From: Roseovarius sp. A-2
Lineage (GTDB): Bacteria > Pseudomonadota > Alphaproteobacteria > Rhodobacterales > Rhodobacteraceae
NCBI RefSeq assembly: GCF_002072155.1
Contig: NZ_BDIY01000007.1
Coordinates: forward strand, 62,001-126,000
Reading direction: 5' to 3'
DNA: 64,000 nt
Positions within the stretch are counted from its first letter, which is position 1; each line of letters opens with the position of its first letter. The position numbers were made by a program, and so were the translations under genes. Positions 8,805 to 17,529 of the stretch are shown in pieces. Under the pieces are notes generated by a model, which searched no databases, was not told where the DNA came from, and worked only from the letters and a program-made list of their open reading frames with translations.

Positions 8805-8991
8805 AAACCCCGAAATATTGGATGTTTATCGTGCTGGTATGGAATTCCTTACTTTCCTTACGCGGCGTAATGTTGCAAACTATCACTGTTCCGTGAGTGG
8901 TGGCTATATGCCTGGAACGTATGAACGAAGGTCAGCCTTTGACGTTTTGAAGGGATCGACGTTTTTTCCGGACGTTCCGGATGTCGGCTGT

Positions 8992-9107
8992 ACCCTCCTA
9001 TTCAATCGGGGGGTGCAGTCGATGCAGTCAAGGCCGTCGTTTCATCCCCAATAGACGACCGGTCAATAGCGGTGTCGCCCGAAAGGGCGGCACCGTTTCT
9101 TCTTTCT
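8992..9107 (+). ncRNA. candidate small RNA with CCCTCC hairpin and terminator (speculative)
   Basis: A stem-loop ACCCTCC(9-nt loop)GGGGGGT is followed 56 nt later by a strong terminator hairpin. The nearest upstream gene ends nearly 190 nt before the stem-loop, so an independent transcript is plausible. C/U-rich anti-Shine-Dalgarno hairpins occur in Rhodobacteraceae stress small RNAs (CCUCCUCCC family), but this match is partial. The 5' end is not defined. A TATATG at about 8909 might be part of a promoter, without a clear -35 partner. Confidence 0.3.
9071..9107 (+). terminator. rho-independent terminator
   Basis: A 10-bp stem GGTGTCGCCC/GGGCGGCACC with one G-U pair and a GAAA tetraloop (9071-9094) is followed by GTTTCTTCTTTCT. 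It is oriented to end a plus-strand transcript coming from the LuxR-type gene or from an intergenic small RNA. Confidence 0.75.
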
Positions 9108-9125
9108 CAGGCACCAACGGACATG

Positions 9126-9147
9126 AAAAAGGGCCCGTGCGGGGCCC
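9126..9147 (-). terminator. rho-independent terminator of rpsB-tsf
   Basis: On the minus strand, GGGCCC-loop-GGGCCC (6 bp, loop CGCAC) is followed by five T. It lies 27 nt past the tsf stop. Confidence 0.75.
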
Positions 9148-9173
9148 CTTCCCTGAAAGATTGCTTCCGTGGT

Positions 9174-10046
9174 TCAGCCCTGTGCGGCCTTGGCCACTTC
9201 GGCGGCGAAATCCTCTTCCTTCTTCTCGATGCCTTCGCCCACTTCAAGACGTACGAAAGCGGCGATCGTGGTGCCCGCTTCCTTGGCGGCGGCCTCGACC
9301 GTCAGGTCGGGGTTCATCACGAAGGACTGGCCAAGAAGCGTGACCTCGGACATGAATTTCTTCATCCGACCGATGATCATTTTTTCGATCACCGCCTCGG
9401 GCTTGCCGGATTCGCGCGCGATGTCGATCTGCACCTCGCGCTCCTTTTCGACGATGGCCGGGTCGAGCGAGGCTTCATCGAGCGACGCGGGATTGGTGGC
9501 GGCGATATGCATCGCGACTTGGCGGGCAAACGCCTCGTCGCCCGAGAACGCCACAAGAACGCCAATCTTGCCCATGCCGTCACCGGCGGCGTTGTGCACG
9601 TAAGAAACGACGCCGTCGCCTTCGGCGCGGGCCATGCGGCGCAGCGACATGTTCTCGCCGATGGTGGCGATCTTGTCGGTGATCGTGTCGGCCACGGTCT
9701 TGCCGCCGAGATCGGCGGCATTGAGCGCGTCGATATCATCCGCATTCAGCGCGGCATCGGCAATCTGTGCGACCATCGCCTGGAAATCGGCGTTCTTGGC
9801 GACGAAATCGGTCTCCGCGTTGACTTCGACCGCGACGCCCTTGCCACCCTCGACCTTGACGGCGACGAGGCCCTCGGCGGCAGTGCGGCCGGATTTCTTG
9901 GCGGCCTTGGCCAGACCCTTCGTGCGCAGCCAGTCCACGGAGGCCTGCATGTCGCCGTCATTCTCGGTCAGCGCTTTTTTCGCATCCATCATGCCTGCGC
10001 CCGTGCTGTCGCGCAGTTCTTTTACCATTGCAGCAGTGATCGCCAT
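9174..10046 (-). CDS. tsf: elongation factor Ts, 290 aa
   Basis: EF-Ts recycles EF-Tu by exchanging GDP for [23 protein letters not shown] leads into DAKKAL, the conserved N-terminal UBA-like module that contacts EF-Tu. [10 protein letters not shown] (near residue 80) is the second signature, placed as in other EF-Ts proteins. The 290-aa length is standard. The ATG at 10046 follows GAGGAGAG on the minus strand; a start five codons earlier lacks support. It follows rpsB with a 73-nt gap, the usual rpsB-tsf pair, and ends at a terminator. Confidence 0.96.
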   Translation of the reverse strand: MAITAAMVKELRDSTGAGMMDAKKALTENDGDMQASVDWLRTKGLAKAAKKSGRTAAEGLVAVKVEGGKGVAVEVNAETDFVAKNADFQAMVAQIADAALNADDIDALNAADLGGKTVADTITDKIATIGENMSLRRMARAEGDGVVSYVHNAAGDGMGKIGVLVAFSGDEAFARQVAMHIAATNPASLDEASLDPAIVEKEREVQIDIARESGKPEAVIEKMIIGRMKKFMSEVTLLGQSFVMNPDLTVEAAAKEAGTTIAAFVRLEVGEGIEKKEEDFAAEVAKAAQG

Positions 10047-10119
10047 CTCGGCTCTCCTCAAGTTCGGTGTATCGCGGGGGCGCGATAGCCCTGCCCCCGT
10101 GTCAGTTTCGTGACAGGTC

Positions 10120-10896
10120 TCAGCCTTGGGCGGCTGCCGTTTCCTCGGCGATGACCTCTTCCACTGGGGCCTCTTCCATCGCGCCGAGATCGATACCGGC
10201 GGCCCCCATCTGGGCGGTCATGCCGTCAAGCGCCGCGCGGCTGACCAGATCGCAATAGAGCGACAGGGCGCGGGCGGCGTCGTCATTGCCGGGGATGATG
10301 TAATCGATACCATCGGGCGAGCAGTTTGTATCGACCACAGCCACGACCGGGATGCCAAGCTTGTTGGCCTCGGCGACGGCGAGCGCCTCTTTCTTGACGT
10401 CGATGACGAAGAGCATGTCCGGGACGCCGCCCATTTCGCGAATACCGCCGAGCGAGGCCTGAAGCTTGGTTTGATCGCGCTCGATGCCGAGGCGCTCTTT
10501 CTTGGTTAGGCCCTCGCCGCCTGCTTCGAGGATCTCGTCGATCTGCTTGAGGCGCTGGATGGATTTCGACACGGTCTGCCAGTTGGTCAGCGTACCGCCG
10601 AGCCAGCGGTGATTCATGTAATACTGCGCGCATTTCTCGGCGGCTTCGGCCACCGGCTGCGCGGCCTGACGCTTGGTGCCGACGAAAAGCACGCGGCCAT
10701 TCTTGGCAACGCATTCGCGGATCGCGTTGAGCGCCGCGTCGAGCATCGGCACGGTCTGCGTCAGATCCATGATGTGAATGCCGTTGCGCGCGCCGTAGAT
10801 GAATTCGCCCATGCGGGGATTCCAACGCTGCGTCTGGTGGCCGAAGTGAACGCCAGCTTCGAGCAGCTGACGCATGGTGAACTCGGGAAGAGCCAT
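10120..10896 (-). CDS. rpsB: 30S ribosomal protein S2, 258 aa
   Basis: The N-terminus [20 protein letters not shown] and the signatures [17 protein letters not shown] and [19 protein letters not shown] are characteristic of S2, a late-assembly protein on the back of the 30S subunit. The C-terminus is acidic and Ala-rich ([18 protein letters not shown]), common in alphaproteobacterial S2. AAAGGAAACGAG precedes the ATG. A promoter and a hairpin-bearing leader lie upstream, which could allow autogenous control by S2. Confidence 0.97.
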   Translation of the reverse strand: MALPEFTMRQLLEAGVHFGHQTQRWNPRMGEFIYGARNGIHIMDLTQTVPMLDAALNAIRECVAKNGRVLFVGTKRQAAQPVAEAAEKCAQYYMNHRWLGGTLTNWQTVSKSIQRLKQIDEILEAGGEGLTKKERLGIERDQTKLQASLGGIREMGGVPDMLFVIDVKKEALAVAEANKLGIPVVAVVDTNCSPDGIDYIIPGNDDAARALSLYCDLVSRAALDGMTAQMGAAGIDLGAMEEAPVEEVIAEETAAAQG

Positions 10897-10967
10897 GTCT
10901 CGTTTCCTTTTCCGGTTTGCGCCTTGGCACGGGGTGAGAAGCGGAATGCTTCAACCGGTGGACCGCA

Positions 10968-10986
10968 ACGGGGATGTCTCCCCCGT
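10968..10986 (-). promoter_or_regulatory. hairpin in the rpsB leader
   Basis: ACGGGG/CCCCGT (6 bp, 7-nt loop) lies in the presumed 5' leader of rpsB, about 70 nt before the start codon. Ribosomal-protein leaders often bind their own product; this is the main structured element seen here. Confidence 0.35.
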
Positions 10987-11020
10987 GAGCCCGCCCATGC
11001 CTGCGGATTTCAGTGCCGCG

Positions 11021-11049
11021 CGTATAGCGGCCCCTGCCCGCCTGTGCAA
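11021..11049 (-). promoter_or_regulatory. sigma-70-type promoter of rpsB-tsf
   Basis: On the minus strand, TTGCAC, 17 bp, TATACG gives a housekeeping promoter with ideal spacing. Transcription would start near 11014, giving a leader of roughly 115-120 nt. Confidence 0.6.
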
Positions 11050-11144
11050 GCCCCGCCGGGGTTTTTTGCCGAGCCCCGTGTGCGGACCATTGTGGGGCGC
11101 GCGCAATACGCATAGATAACCCACGTTCTCTGCTGAGAGTTGCC

Positions 11145-11837
11145 ATGACCACGCCCTTCGAAGAGCATCCGATCGCGCCGAAGAAATCTGCCCGGTTCGG
11201 CGGTCTGCGCACCAGTTTTCTGACCGGTCTAGTGGTGATCGCGCCCGTCGGTCTAACGATCTGGCTGATGTGGACGCTGATCGGCTGGGTTGACGGGTTC
11301 GTGCTGCCGCTCATTCCCGACCGCTACCAGCCCGAGCAGTATATCGGCATCAATCTGCGCGGCCTTGGGGTCGTGATCTTCCTGATCTTCACCGTGCTTG
11401 TGGGGTGGGTCGCCAAGGGGCTGATCGGGCGCTCGCTCATTCGTTTCGCGGAATCGCTGGTCAACCGCATGCCGGTGGTGCGGTCTATCTATTCGGGTGT
11501 CAAGCAGATGGCCGAGACGGTCTTTGCGCAGACCGAGAGCAGTTTCGAGAAAGCCTGTCTGATCCAATATCCGCGCAAGGACATCTGGGCCATTGGTTTC
11601 ATTTCGACCGAGGCCAAGGGCGAGGTGAATGCCAAGGCGCAAACCGGAAGTGACCTGCTGAGCGTCTTCGTGCCCACCACGCCGAACCCGACCAGCGGCT
11701 TCCTTTTGTTCTTTCCGCGCGAGGATGTGATCGAGCTCGACATGAGCATCGAAGACGCCGCCAAACTGGTGATCTCGGCGGGGCTTGTCTATCCGGGCGA
11801 GAAGACGCCCGAGGAACTGCGCAAGAAAAACAGATGA
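11145..11837 (+). CDS. DUF502 family membrane protein, 230 aa
   Basis: Two transmembrane helices lie at about residues 25-48 (FLTGLVVIAPVGLTIWLMWT) and 70-92 (LGVVIFLIFTVLVGWVA). A soluble domain follows with RMPVVRSIYSGVKQ and FFPREDVIELDMSIEDAAKLV, the conserved DUF502 blocks. The GLVVIAPVGLTIW helix is itself diagnostic of the family. The biochemical role of DUF502 is not established. It is transcribed away from rpsB across a 248-nt intergenic region. The ATG at 11145 is the first of the frame and the next gene is convergent. Confidence 0.85.
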   Translation: MTTPFEEHPIAPKKSARFGGLRTSFLTGLVVIAPVGLTIWLMWTLIGWVDGFVLPLIPDRYQPEQYIGINLRGLGVVIFLIFTVLVGWVAKGLIGRSLIRFAESLVNRMPVVRSIYSGVKQMAETVFAQTESSFEKACLIQYPRKDIWAIGFISTEAKGEVNAKAQTGSDLLSVFVPTTPNPTSGFLLFFPREDVIELDMSIEDAAKLVISAGLVYPGEKTPEELRKKNR

Positions 11838-11847
11838 GGCGACGCGG

Positions 11848-12396
11848 CTACGGTGCCGCGCCAAGCGCCTTGGCCAGACGTGGCAGGCGCGCCTTTTTCA
11901 ACAGCGGGCGCATCTCCCAGTCGTCTTTGGACAGGCGGCGCGCCTTGGTTAGAACGCCCTCGGCCACCGCCGCCACCTGATCCGGCTGCGCCTGCCAGAT
12001 GCCATGCAGGAACCCATCGGGATCGGCCCGCCAAAGCCCCTCTTCGGCCAGGACGTTGCGCGGGAAATCACGCGCGTTCAGCGTGAGGATACCGTCGGCG
12101 GAGCCCGCGATGGCGGCCGCCAGAACATGCGTGTCCGCCGGATCGGGCAACCAGAGTCGGTCTTCCAGCGAGGGCGAATAAGTGACGCTGGCCTCAGGCC
12201 AGCGTGCCGCCATCATCGCCGCCTCGCCCGCGGCCTGCGCCTGTGCCTCGGGGCCCAGTTTCACCGCCGCATGCAGCCACTCATTGATGATCCGTTCGGA
12301 CCAGAGCGGGGTGAAGGCCCCTGCCCCGGCCACGCCGAGGATCATCTCGCGCATCACCGTAGGGTAGATCACGCAGGTATCCAGCAGGACCTTCAT
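11848..12396 (-). CDS. PIN-domain ribonuclease-like protein, 182 aa
   Basis: MKVLLDTCVIYP carries the first PIN acidic residue (Asp6), ERIINEW (about 39-45) a glutamate, and DPADTHVLAAAI with GILTLNARDFP the distal aspartates. These are the features of a metal-dependent PIN nuclease. Most small PIN proteins are toxins with an upstream antitoxin. Here none is present, and the start codon instead overlaps the stop of the upstream RNA methyltransferase gene (ATGA). That suggests a chromosomal RNA-processing role or an orphan toxin. The frame is open upstream of 12396, but only this start gives a PIN N-terminus. Confidence 0.8.
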   Translation of the reverse strand: MKVLLDTCVIYPTVMREMILGVAGAGAFTPLWSERIINEWLHAAVKLGPEAQAQAAGEAAMMAARWPEASVTYSPSLEDRLWLPDPADTHVLAAAIAGSADGILTLNARDFPRNVLAEEGLWRADPDGFLHGIWQAQPDQVAAVAEGVLTKARRLSKDDWEMRPLLKKARLPRLAKALGAAP

Positions 12397-13589
12397 AGCC
12401 GGTAAAAGAGCGCCTTGAGATAACCCGATTCCGCCAGTTGCGGATGCAGCGGATGATCCGGCCCAGCAAAACCCGTGTGAATGAGCGCGCCCGCGCGCCC
12501 CGCCCGCCCGATGCCGCGATTGCAGGCGGTGCGGAACCGCGTCAGATCGGCGGCATGCGAGCAGGAACACAGCCCCAGATAGCCACCCGGGGCGACCAGC
12601 CCCGCCGCCAGCCGCGCCACCCGCTCATAGGCGCGCAATCCCTTTTCCAGCGCCGGTTTGGCGGGGGCAAAGGCCGGCGGGTCGCAGATCACCACGTCGA
12701 ACTGCGCGCCCTCCTGCGCCAGTGCCTCCATCACCTCGAACGCATCGCCCTTGCGCGTGTCGAGGCGGGCATCCTGTCCCATCCGCGCCGCGCCCTCGCG
12801 CGCCAGGTCGAGCGCCGGGGCAGAGCCATCGACCGCCAACGCATGCGAGGCCCCACCGGCCAGCGCGGCCAAGGCAAAGCCGCCGACGTGGGCAAACACA
12901 TCAAGCACCCGCGCGCCTTGGGCCAGACGCGCGGCGAAGGCGTGATTGGGGCGTTGGTCGTAGAAAATGCCGGTCTTCTGTCCGCCCAGAAGGTCGGCCA
13001 TGTAAGTGGCGCCGTTCATCAGCACCGGCACCGGACCCGAGGGCGCCGCGCCCGCCAGAACACCGCTCAGGTCGTCCAGCCCCTCCAGCCCCCGCGCGCG
13101 GCCCGAGGCGTTCTTGAGCACGGTGGCGACCCCCGTCACCTCTTGCAGGGCCGCCGATATCTCGGGCAGTAGAACGTCGGCCCAGGCCGCATTGGGCTGG
13201 ATCACGGCGATGTCGTCGAAGCGGTCGATCACCACGCCGGGTAACCCGTCCGCCTCGGCATGGACGAGCCGATAAAACGGGGCCTCGAACAGCCGGGCCC
13301 GCAATTCCAGTGCCCGCGAGAGCCGCGCCGCAAACCACGCCGCATCAATCCGTGCGCCCGCGTCGCGGTCAAGCATCCGCGCCATGATGCGCGAGGCAGG
13401 GTTGACGGCCACGATGCCAAGCGGCGCGCGCTCGGCGTCCTCCAGCACGGCGATGCTGCCGGGGGCAAGGGCGCGCGTGCGTCGGTCGGTGACAAGCTCG
13501 TTGTCGAACACCCAGGGCGCGCCGTGCCGGATGGCGCGCGCGTCGGTCTTGGGTTTCAGGCGGATCACGGGATAAGGGGGCGGTGTCAT
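12393..13589 (-). CDS. RlmI/RlmK-like class I rRNA methyltransferase with PUA domain, 398 aa
   Basis: An N-terminal PUA-like RNA-binding domain (about residues 1-75, VIRLKPKTDARAIRHGAPWV) is followed by an EEHD-type domain and a Rossmann SAM domain. The latter has VLDVFAHVGGFALAALAGGA (SAM loop) and VVICDPPAFA (motif IV, DPP-F). This architecture is that of RlmI, which makes m5C1962 in 23S rRNA, and relatives. The likely job is methylation of a cytosine in large-subunit rRNA, but which base cannot be read. It lacks the paired PCxxxPC/TC cysteines of the RsmB/F type, as expected for RlmI. It is coupled to the PIN gene. Confidence 0.85.
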   Translation of the reverse strand: MTPPPYPVIRLKPKTDARAIRHGAPWVFDNELVTDRRTRALAPGSIAVLEDAERAPLGIVAVNPASRIMARMLDRDAGARIDAAWFAARLSRALELRARLFEAPFYRLVHAEADGLPGVVIDRFDDIAVIQPNAAWADVLLPEISAALQEVTGVATVLKNASGRARGLEGLDDLSGVLAGAAPSGPVPVLMNGATYMADLLGGQKTGIFYDQRPNHAFAARLAQGARVLDVFAHVGGFALAALAGGASHALAVDGSAPALDLAREGAARMGQDARLDTRKGDAFEVMEALAQEGAQFDVVICDPPAFAPAKPALEKGLRAYERVARLAAGLVAPGGYLGLCSCSHAADLTRFRTACNRGIGRAGRAGALIHTGFAGPDHPLHPQLAESGYLKALFYRL

Positions 13590-13626
13590 GCCGCCCCCTT
13601 ACGCCGTTTCCCGAGCCCGGGAAAGA

Positions 13627-14262
13627 TCATATTTGGTTGAGCGCGCCTATGAGGCCGAGGGCCTGCGCGTGGTAGCCTTCCGGGTCCTGCAACTCGGTGC
13701 GGATCACTTTTGACAGATGCTCGGAGATGCGCAGCTTTTGGGTGATGCCCTCACGCTCGGCATTGATCGCCTTCTGGCCGCCGAACGCCTTGAGATCGGC
13801 CTTGACGAATTTCGGCGCGCCATAGGCCTCGCCGGTGTCGGGGTTGCGCAGCACGAATTCGAATTGCACCGCATGCACGCCGCCGATGGTGTAGCGTGCC
13901 TTTTCGCTGAGCGCATGAAAGCGGGTGACCGTGACATCGAGCACAGCAGGTACGGCCCCCTTCGGCATTTGCGCCACGCCATCGTGCAATGCGGCCTCGA
14001 AGATCGCCCTGACCTGTGCGTGGCGGTCGCCGGGAGGGTCCTCACGCCAGACGATGTCGCCGCCGGGGTAATAGCGGTTGGCCTCGGATACGCGCAGCGT
14101 GTCGGGCACCGACACGCGAATGTCCTGAATGTCGAGTGAGACCGGCACCGGCTGCACCATCGGGCTGTCGAGCAGGGCATTGCGGCTGGCGGTATCGACG
14201 CTGGCGCAAGCCGACAGGCCGAATCCCAGGGCCAATGCGGCGGCGAGACGAAAAGCGATCAT
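13627..14262 (-). CDS. DUF6778-like lipoprotein, 211 aa
   Basis: MIAFRLAAALALGFGLSACA is a lipoprotein signal with lipobox LSAC (Cys19). The mature part has DIQDIRVSVPDTLRVSEANR and later KARYTIGGVHAVQFEFVLRN. I associate this pattern with a Rhodobacteraceae-restricted lipoprotein family (DUF6778); function unknown. The start at 14262 follows GGAGGACACC and is preferred over one four codons upstream. It is flanked by the methyltransferase gene on the same strand and a short family-restricted gene upstream. Confidence 0.65.
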   Translation of the reverse strand: MIAFRLAAALALGFGLSACASVDTASRNALLDSPMVQPVPVSLDIQDIRVSVPDTLRVSEANRYYPGGDIVWREDPPGDRHAQVRAIFEAALHDGVAQMPKGAVPAVLDVTVTRFHALSEKARYTIGGVHAVQFEFVLRNPDTGEAYGAPKFVKADLKAFGGQKAINAEREGITQKLRISEHLSKVIRTELQDPEGYHAQALGLIGALNQI

Positions 14263-14381
14263 GGTGTCCTCCAAGGCGTTGCCTGTTGATCTTGCAAACG
14301 GAGGATGTCGTGGGAATAGGGCGCATTTGAGACGAATTCAGCGCATTTTATGTGCATTGCCGGGGCACTGTGGGCCTTGTT

Positions 14382-14660
14382 TCAGCCCTCTCGCGGGCGC
14401 GACCGCCATCCACCGCGTCGCCGCGCGGGCGCGGATTTCACCACCCCCTCGCGCAGCACCTGCGTCATCGGGTGATCGGGATTGTCAGGCGCATATCGCT
14501 CGATCAGCGCGGCAATCGCCACCTGCGGGTTGTCTTCCTGCGGCTGCGACAGCGCCCAGTCGAGAAAGATCGAACGGCATTCCCCCGGCCCGATCCCGTG
14601 GATGCTGTACGCCTCGCGGATGAGCCCCTTGGGATCCAGCGGATCACGCTGCATGGCCAT
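14382..14660 (-). CDS. conserved short protein, 92 aa, coupled to glnE
   Basis: MAMQRDPLDPKGLIREAYSI opens a cytoplasmic, mostly helical 92-residue protein; GIGPGECRSIFLDWALS and DNPDHPMTQVLREG are the most distinctive parts. Its ATG lies 3 nt after the glnE stop, so it is almost certainly co-translated with glnE. I recall short proteins of this pattern beside glnE in Rhodobacteraceae but know no function. The C-terminal tail is very basic (ARRRGGWRSRPREG), consistent with nucleic-acid or membrane-surface binding. Confidence 0.65.
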   Translation of the reverse strand: MAMQRDPLDPKGLIREAYSIHGIGPGECRSIFLDWALSQPQEDNPQVAIAALIERYAPDNPDHPMTQVLREGVVKSAPARRRGGWRSRPREG

Positions 14661-14663
14661 CGC

Positions 14664-17450
14664 TCAACCCTCCCCGGGGCGGCGGTCAAGGCAGGCGTCG
14701 ATCACCTCCGCCGCCGCCGCGCAGGTGGCGGTCAACCGATCTTCAAGCATGTCCAGCGTCTCCTCCGCAGTCTCGCGCCGCAGGAATGCCGCGCCGCCCT
14801 CGCCGATGCGGTCGGGCGCGAGCGTCTTGTCGCTGATCAGCCGGGCCACCATCTGCACCCGCCAGCAAAGCGCATAGGCACGTGTGAGCGCTGCGCTGTC
14901 GGCGTCACTCAACCAGCCGATTGCGACACCGCCCGCAAAGCCCGAGGCCACATCGCGCGCCGCCTGCCCTGCCATCAGGTTCCCGGCCTGCGCCACGAGC
15001 TCCAGATCGAGCAGGCGGCCCGGCCCCAGCTTGGCATCCCAAGGCCCGTCGGAGGGCTTGGCCTGGGCCACGCGGGCACGCATTTCCCGGACTGCGGCAA
15101 GCGCGGGTTCGGGCGCGGATGTCTCGGCAAGGAGGCTGGCACGGAATGTCTCTACATCCGCCGCAAGCCCTCCATCCCCGGTGATCACCCGCGCCCGGGT
15201 CAGCGCCAGATGCTCCCATGTCCAGGCCTCGTTCTGCTGGTAATTCCTGAACGACGGCCAGCTTGTCGCGACAGGCCCCTGATTGCCCGAGGGGCGCAGG
15301 CGCATATCGACCTCGTAAAGCCGCCCCTCGGCCATCGGCGCAGTCAGCGCGGTGATCATCGCCTGCGTGAGCCGTGCGTAATAGGGCCGGGCCGCCAGCG
15401 GTCGCCGCCCGTCTGACCCCTCCGCATCGCCCGCATCATAGATCACGATCAGATCGAGATCGGAACCGGCGTTGAGCCGTTCGGCCCCGAGCGAGCCCAT
15501 GCCCACCACGACGGCCCCCCGCCCCGGAGGCTGCCCATGTTTCTCACTGAATTGCGCGACCACTCGCGGCCAGACCGCCGCAATTACCGCGCCGGCCAGA
15601 TCGGCATAGTGCTGCCCCGCATGATCCGCGTCGATGAGACCGCGCAGGTGATGCACGCCGATGCGGAAATGCCATTCCTTGTGCCAGCGGCGGGCGGCAT
15701 CGAGGGCACGCTCGTAATCCGCCTCGTGCGCCAGCCGTGCCGCCAGTTCGTCTTCCAGCGCCGCACGGCCCGGCCAATCTGCAAAGAAATCCCCGGCAAT
15801 CACCGCGTCGAACACGCTCGCGTTTCGCGAAAGGTATTGCGCCAGCACCGGGGCTGTGCCGACGATATCGACAAGCAGGTCGATCAGCTGCGGGTTGGCC
15901 TCGAAGAGCGAAAACACCTGCACCCCCGCAGGCAGGCCGGACAAAAAACCGTCAAACGCCAGCAGCGCCTCGTTCGGCTCGGTGGTGCGGTCGAGACGCG
16001 CGAGGATATCGGGCTTGAGGCGGTTGAAAATCTCCACCGCCCGGGCCGAGCGCAGCGCCGGATAGCTGGGCCAACGGGCGATCACATCACCGTCTAGCGC
16101 GTCAGGCACGATGCATTCCTCCGCGCCGGTATCCTGCGCAAAAAAGCCTTCGATCAGCTCATGCACCTCGGTCAGCCGCGCCTCCAGATCGGCGCGCAGA
16201 TCCCCCATGTCGCGGCCCATGAAGGCGGCGAGCCGGTCGAATTCCTGCGCCGAATCGGGCAACAGATGCGTCTGCGCATCGCGCAACATCTGCACCCGGT
16301 GCTCAACCTCGCGGTGAAAGCGGTAATGGCGGGTCAGCGTCTCGGCAGCACTCTCGGGGATCCAGCCCTTCTCGGCCAGCCGCGCCAGTCCCGGCACCGT
16401 ACCGCGCACCCGCAGGTCAGTGTCGCGCCCACCCGCGATCAGTTGCCGTGTCTGGGTAAAAAACTCGATCTCGCGGATGCCGCCGCGCCCCAGCTTCATG
16501 TTGTGCCCCTCAAGGCAGAGCCGCCCGCCCAACCCCTTATGCTCGCGGATCGCGAGGCGCATGTTATGGGCGTCCTCGATGGCCGCGAAATCTAGATGCT
16601 TGCGCCAGACAAACGGTGTCAGCGTCGTGAGAAAGCGATCACCCGCCGCGATGTCGCCCGCACAGGCCCGCGCCTTGATATAGGCCGCGCGCTCCCATGT
16701 GCGCCCCAGGCTTTCGTAATAGGTCTCGGCGGCGGCCATCGCCATGCAGACCGGGGTGACGCCCGAATCCGGGCGCAGCCGCAGGTCAGTGCGAAAGACA
16801 TAGCCCTCGGCGGTGCGGTCGCTCAACAGCGCGGACATCTTGCGCGTGGCGCGCACAAAGCTGGCGCGAGCCTCGTGGAAATCGTCGCGGTCAAAGCGGG
16901 TCTCGTCAAACAGGCAAATGAGGTCGATATCGGAGCTGTAATTGAGCTCATGCGCGCCCATCTTGCCCATGGCTAGCACCACCATTCCGGCACCAGTCGC
17001 GATGTCATCCTCACTCATCCCCGGCAGCTTGCCGCGCCGGATTTCCGCGGCCAGTGCGGATTTCAGCGCCAGATCGCAGGCCAGATCGGCGAACTGTGTC
17101 AGACGGCCCGTCACCTCCTCCAGCGGCCAGACGCCCGCCAGATCGGCAAGCCCGGTGAGCAGCGCCACACGCCGCTTGGCCTCGCGCAGGGCCGCTCCGA
17201 GACGGTCCGACTGCACCTCTTTCAACTTATCGAACAGCCCCGTCAACGCCGCCTCGGGCGCGTCGAGCGCGGTCCCAAGCCACGCCGCCTCCTGCAGGAT
17301 CAGCGTCTTCAGGAACGGGCTGCACCCTCCGGCCCCGGCCAGCAGATCCGACAGCGGCCCGGTGAGATCAGGCAACGCCGCGCGCGCCTCCTCTCCCTCG
17401 GCAGGGTCAAAGGGGCGCGGCAGGCGGGTCAGGCGGTCGGTGAATGTCAT
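14664..17450 (-). CDS. glnE: bifunctional glutamine synthetase adenylyltransferase/deadenylyltransferase, 928 aa
   Basis: GlnE attaches and removes AMP on a tyrosine of glutamine synthetase in response to the PII protein, linking nitrogen status to ammonia assimilation. Both nucleotidyltransferase halves are visible: LNYSSDIDLICLFDE (deadenylylating half) and LNAGSDLDLIVIYDA (adenylylating half). Each has the paired catalytic aspartates after G/S. The length of 928 aa is close to the about 945 aa of enterobacterial GlnE. The frame stays open 395 codons upstream, over the antisense of two plus-strand genes; the start MTFTDRLTRLPRPF at 17450 gives the normal N-terminus. Confidence 0.95.
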   Translation of the reverse strand: MTFTDRLTRLPRPFDPAEGEEARAALPDLTGPLSDLLAGAGGCSPFLKTLILQEAAWLGTALDAPEAALTGLFDKLKEVQSDRLGAALREAKRRVALLTGLADLAGVWPLEEVTGRLTQFADLACDLALKSALAAEIRRGKLPGMSEDDIATGAGMVVLAMGKMGAHELNYSSDIDLICLFDETRFDRDDFHEARASFVRATRKMSALLSDRTAEGYVFRTDLRLRPDSGVTPVCMAMAAAETYYESLGRTWERAAYIKARACAGDIAAGDRFLTTLTPFVWRKHLDFAAIEDAHNMRLAIREHKGLGGRLCLEGHNMKLGRGGIREIEFFTQTRQLIAGGRDTDLRVRGTVPGLARLAEKGWIPESAAETLTRHYRFHREVEHRVQMLRDAQTHLLPDSAQEFDRLAAFMGRDMGDLRADLEARLTEVHELIEGFFAQDTGAEECIVPDALDGDVIARWPSYPALRSARAVEIFNRLKPDILARLDRTTEPNEALLAFDGFLSGLPAGVQVFSLFEANPQLIDLLVDIVGTAPVLAQYLSRNASVFDAVIAGDFFADWPGRAALEDELAARLAHEADYERALDAARRWHKEWHFRIGVHHLRGLIDADHAGQHYADLAGAVIAAVWPRVVAQFSEKHGQPPGRGAVVVGMGSLGAERLNAGSDLDLIVIYDAGDAEGSDGRRPLAARPYYARLTQAMITALTAPMAEGRLYEVDMRLRPSGNQGPVATSWPSFRNYQQNEAWTWEHLALTRARVITGDGGLAADVETFRASLLAETSAPEPALAAVREMRARVAQAKPSDGPWDAKLGPGRLLDLELVAQAGNLMAGQAARDVASGFAGGVAIGWLSDADSAALTRAYALCWRVQMVARLISDKTLAPDRIGEGGAAFLRRETAEETLDMLEDRLTATCAAAAEVIDACLDRRPGEG

Positions 17451-17529
17451 GGCATGAGTGATACAAGCCGGGCGGGTCTGGTCAATGGCTGACGGAGTTG
17501 AAATAAGGGGAAAAAACCGGAGGATAATG

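Larger units (their letters stand above)
8805..9173. other. gene-free stretch between the luxR-type gene and tsf
   Basis: No protein gene is supported; an open frame at 8818-9054 lacks a ribosome site and family resemblance. The right part holds two facing terminators (9071-9107 plus, 9126-9147 minus). A 7-bp stem-loop (8992-8998 with 9008-9014) carries CCCTCCT in its left arm. Together with the plus-strand terminator this could be the 3' part of a small RNA. Confidence 0.55.

Noticed and set aside
8818-9054. 78-codon open frame downstream of the LuxR gene
   Set aside because: No ribosome site or family likeness; an intergenic RNA fits the hairpins better.
9072-10088. Long plus-strand open frame opposite tsf
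   Set aside because: High-GC shadow of tsf, with no ribosome site and no recognisable domain.
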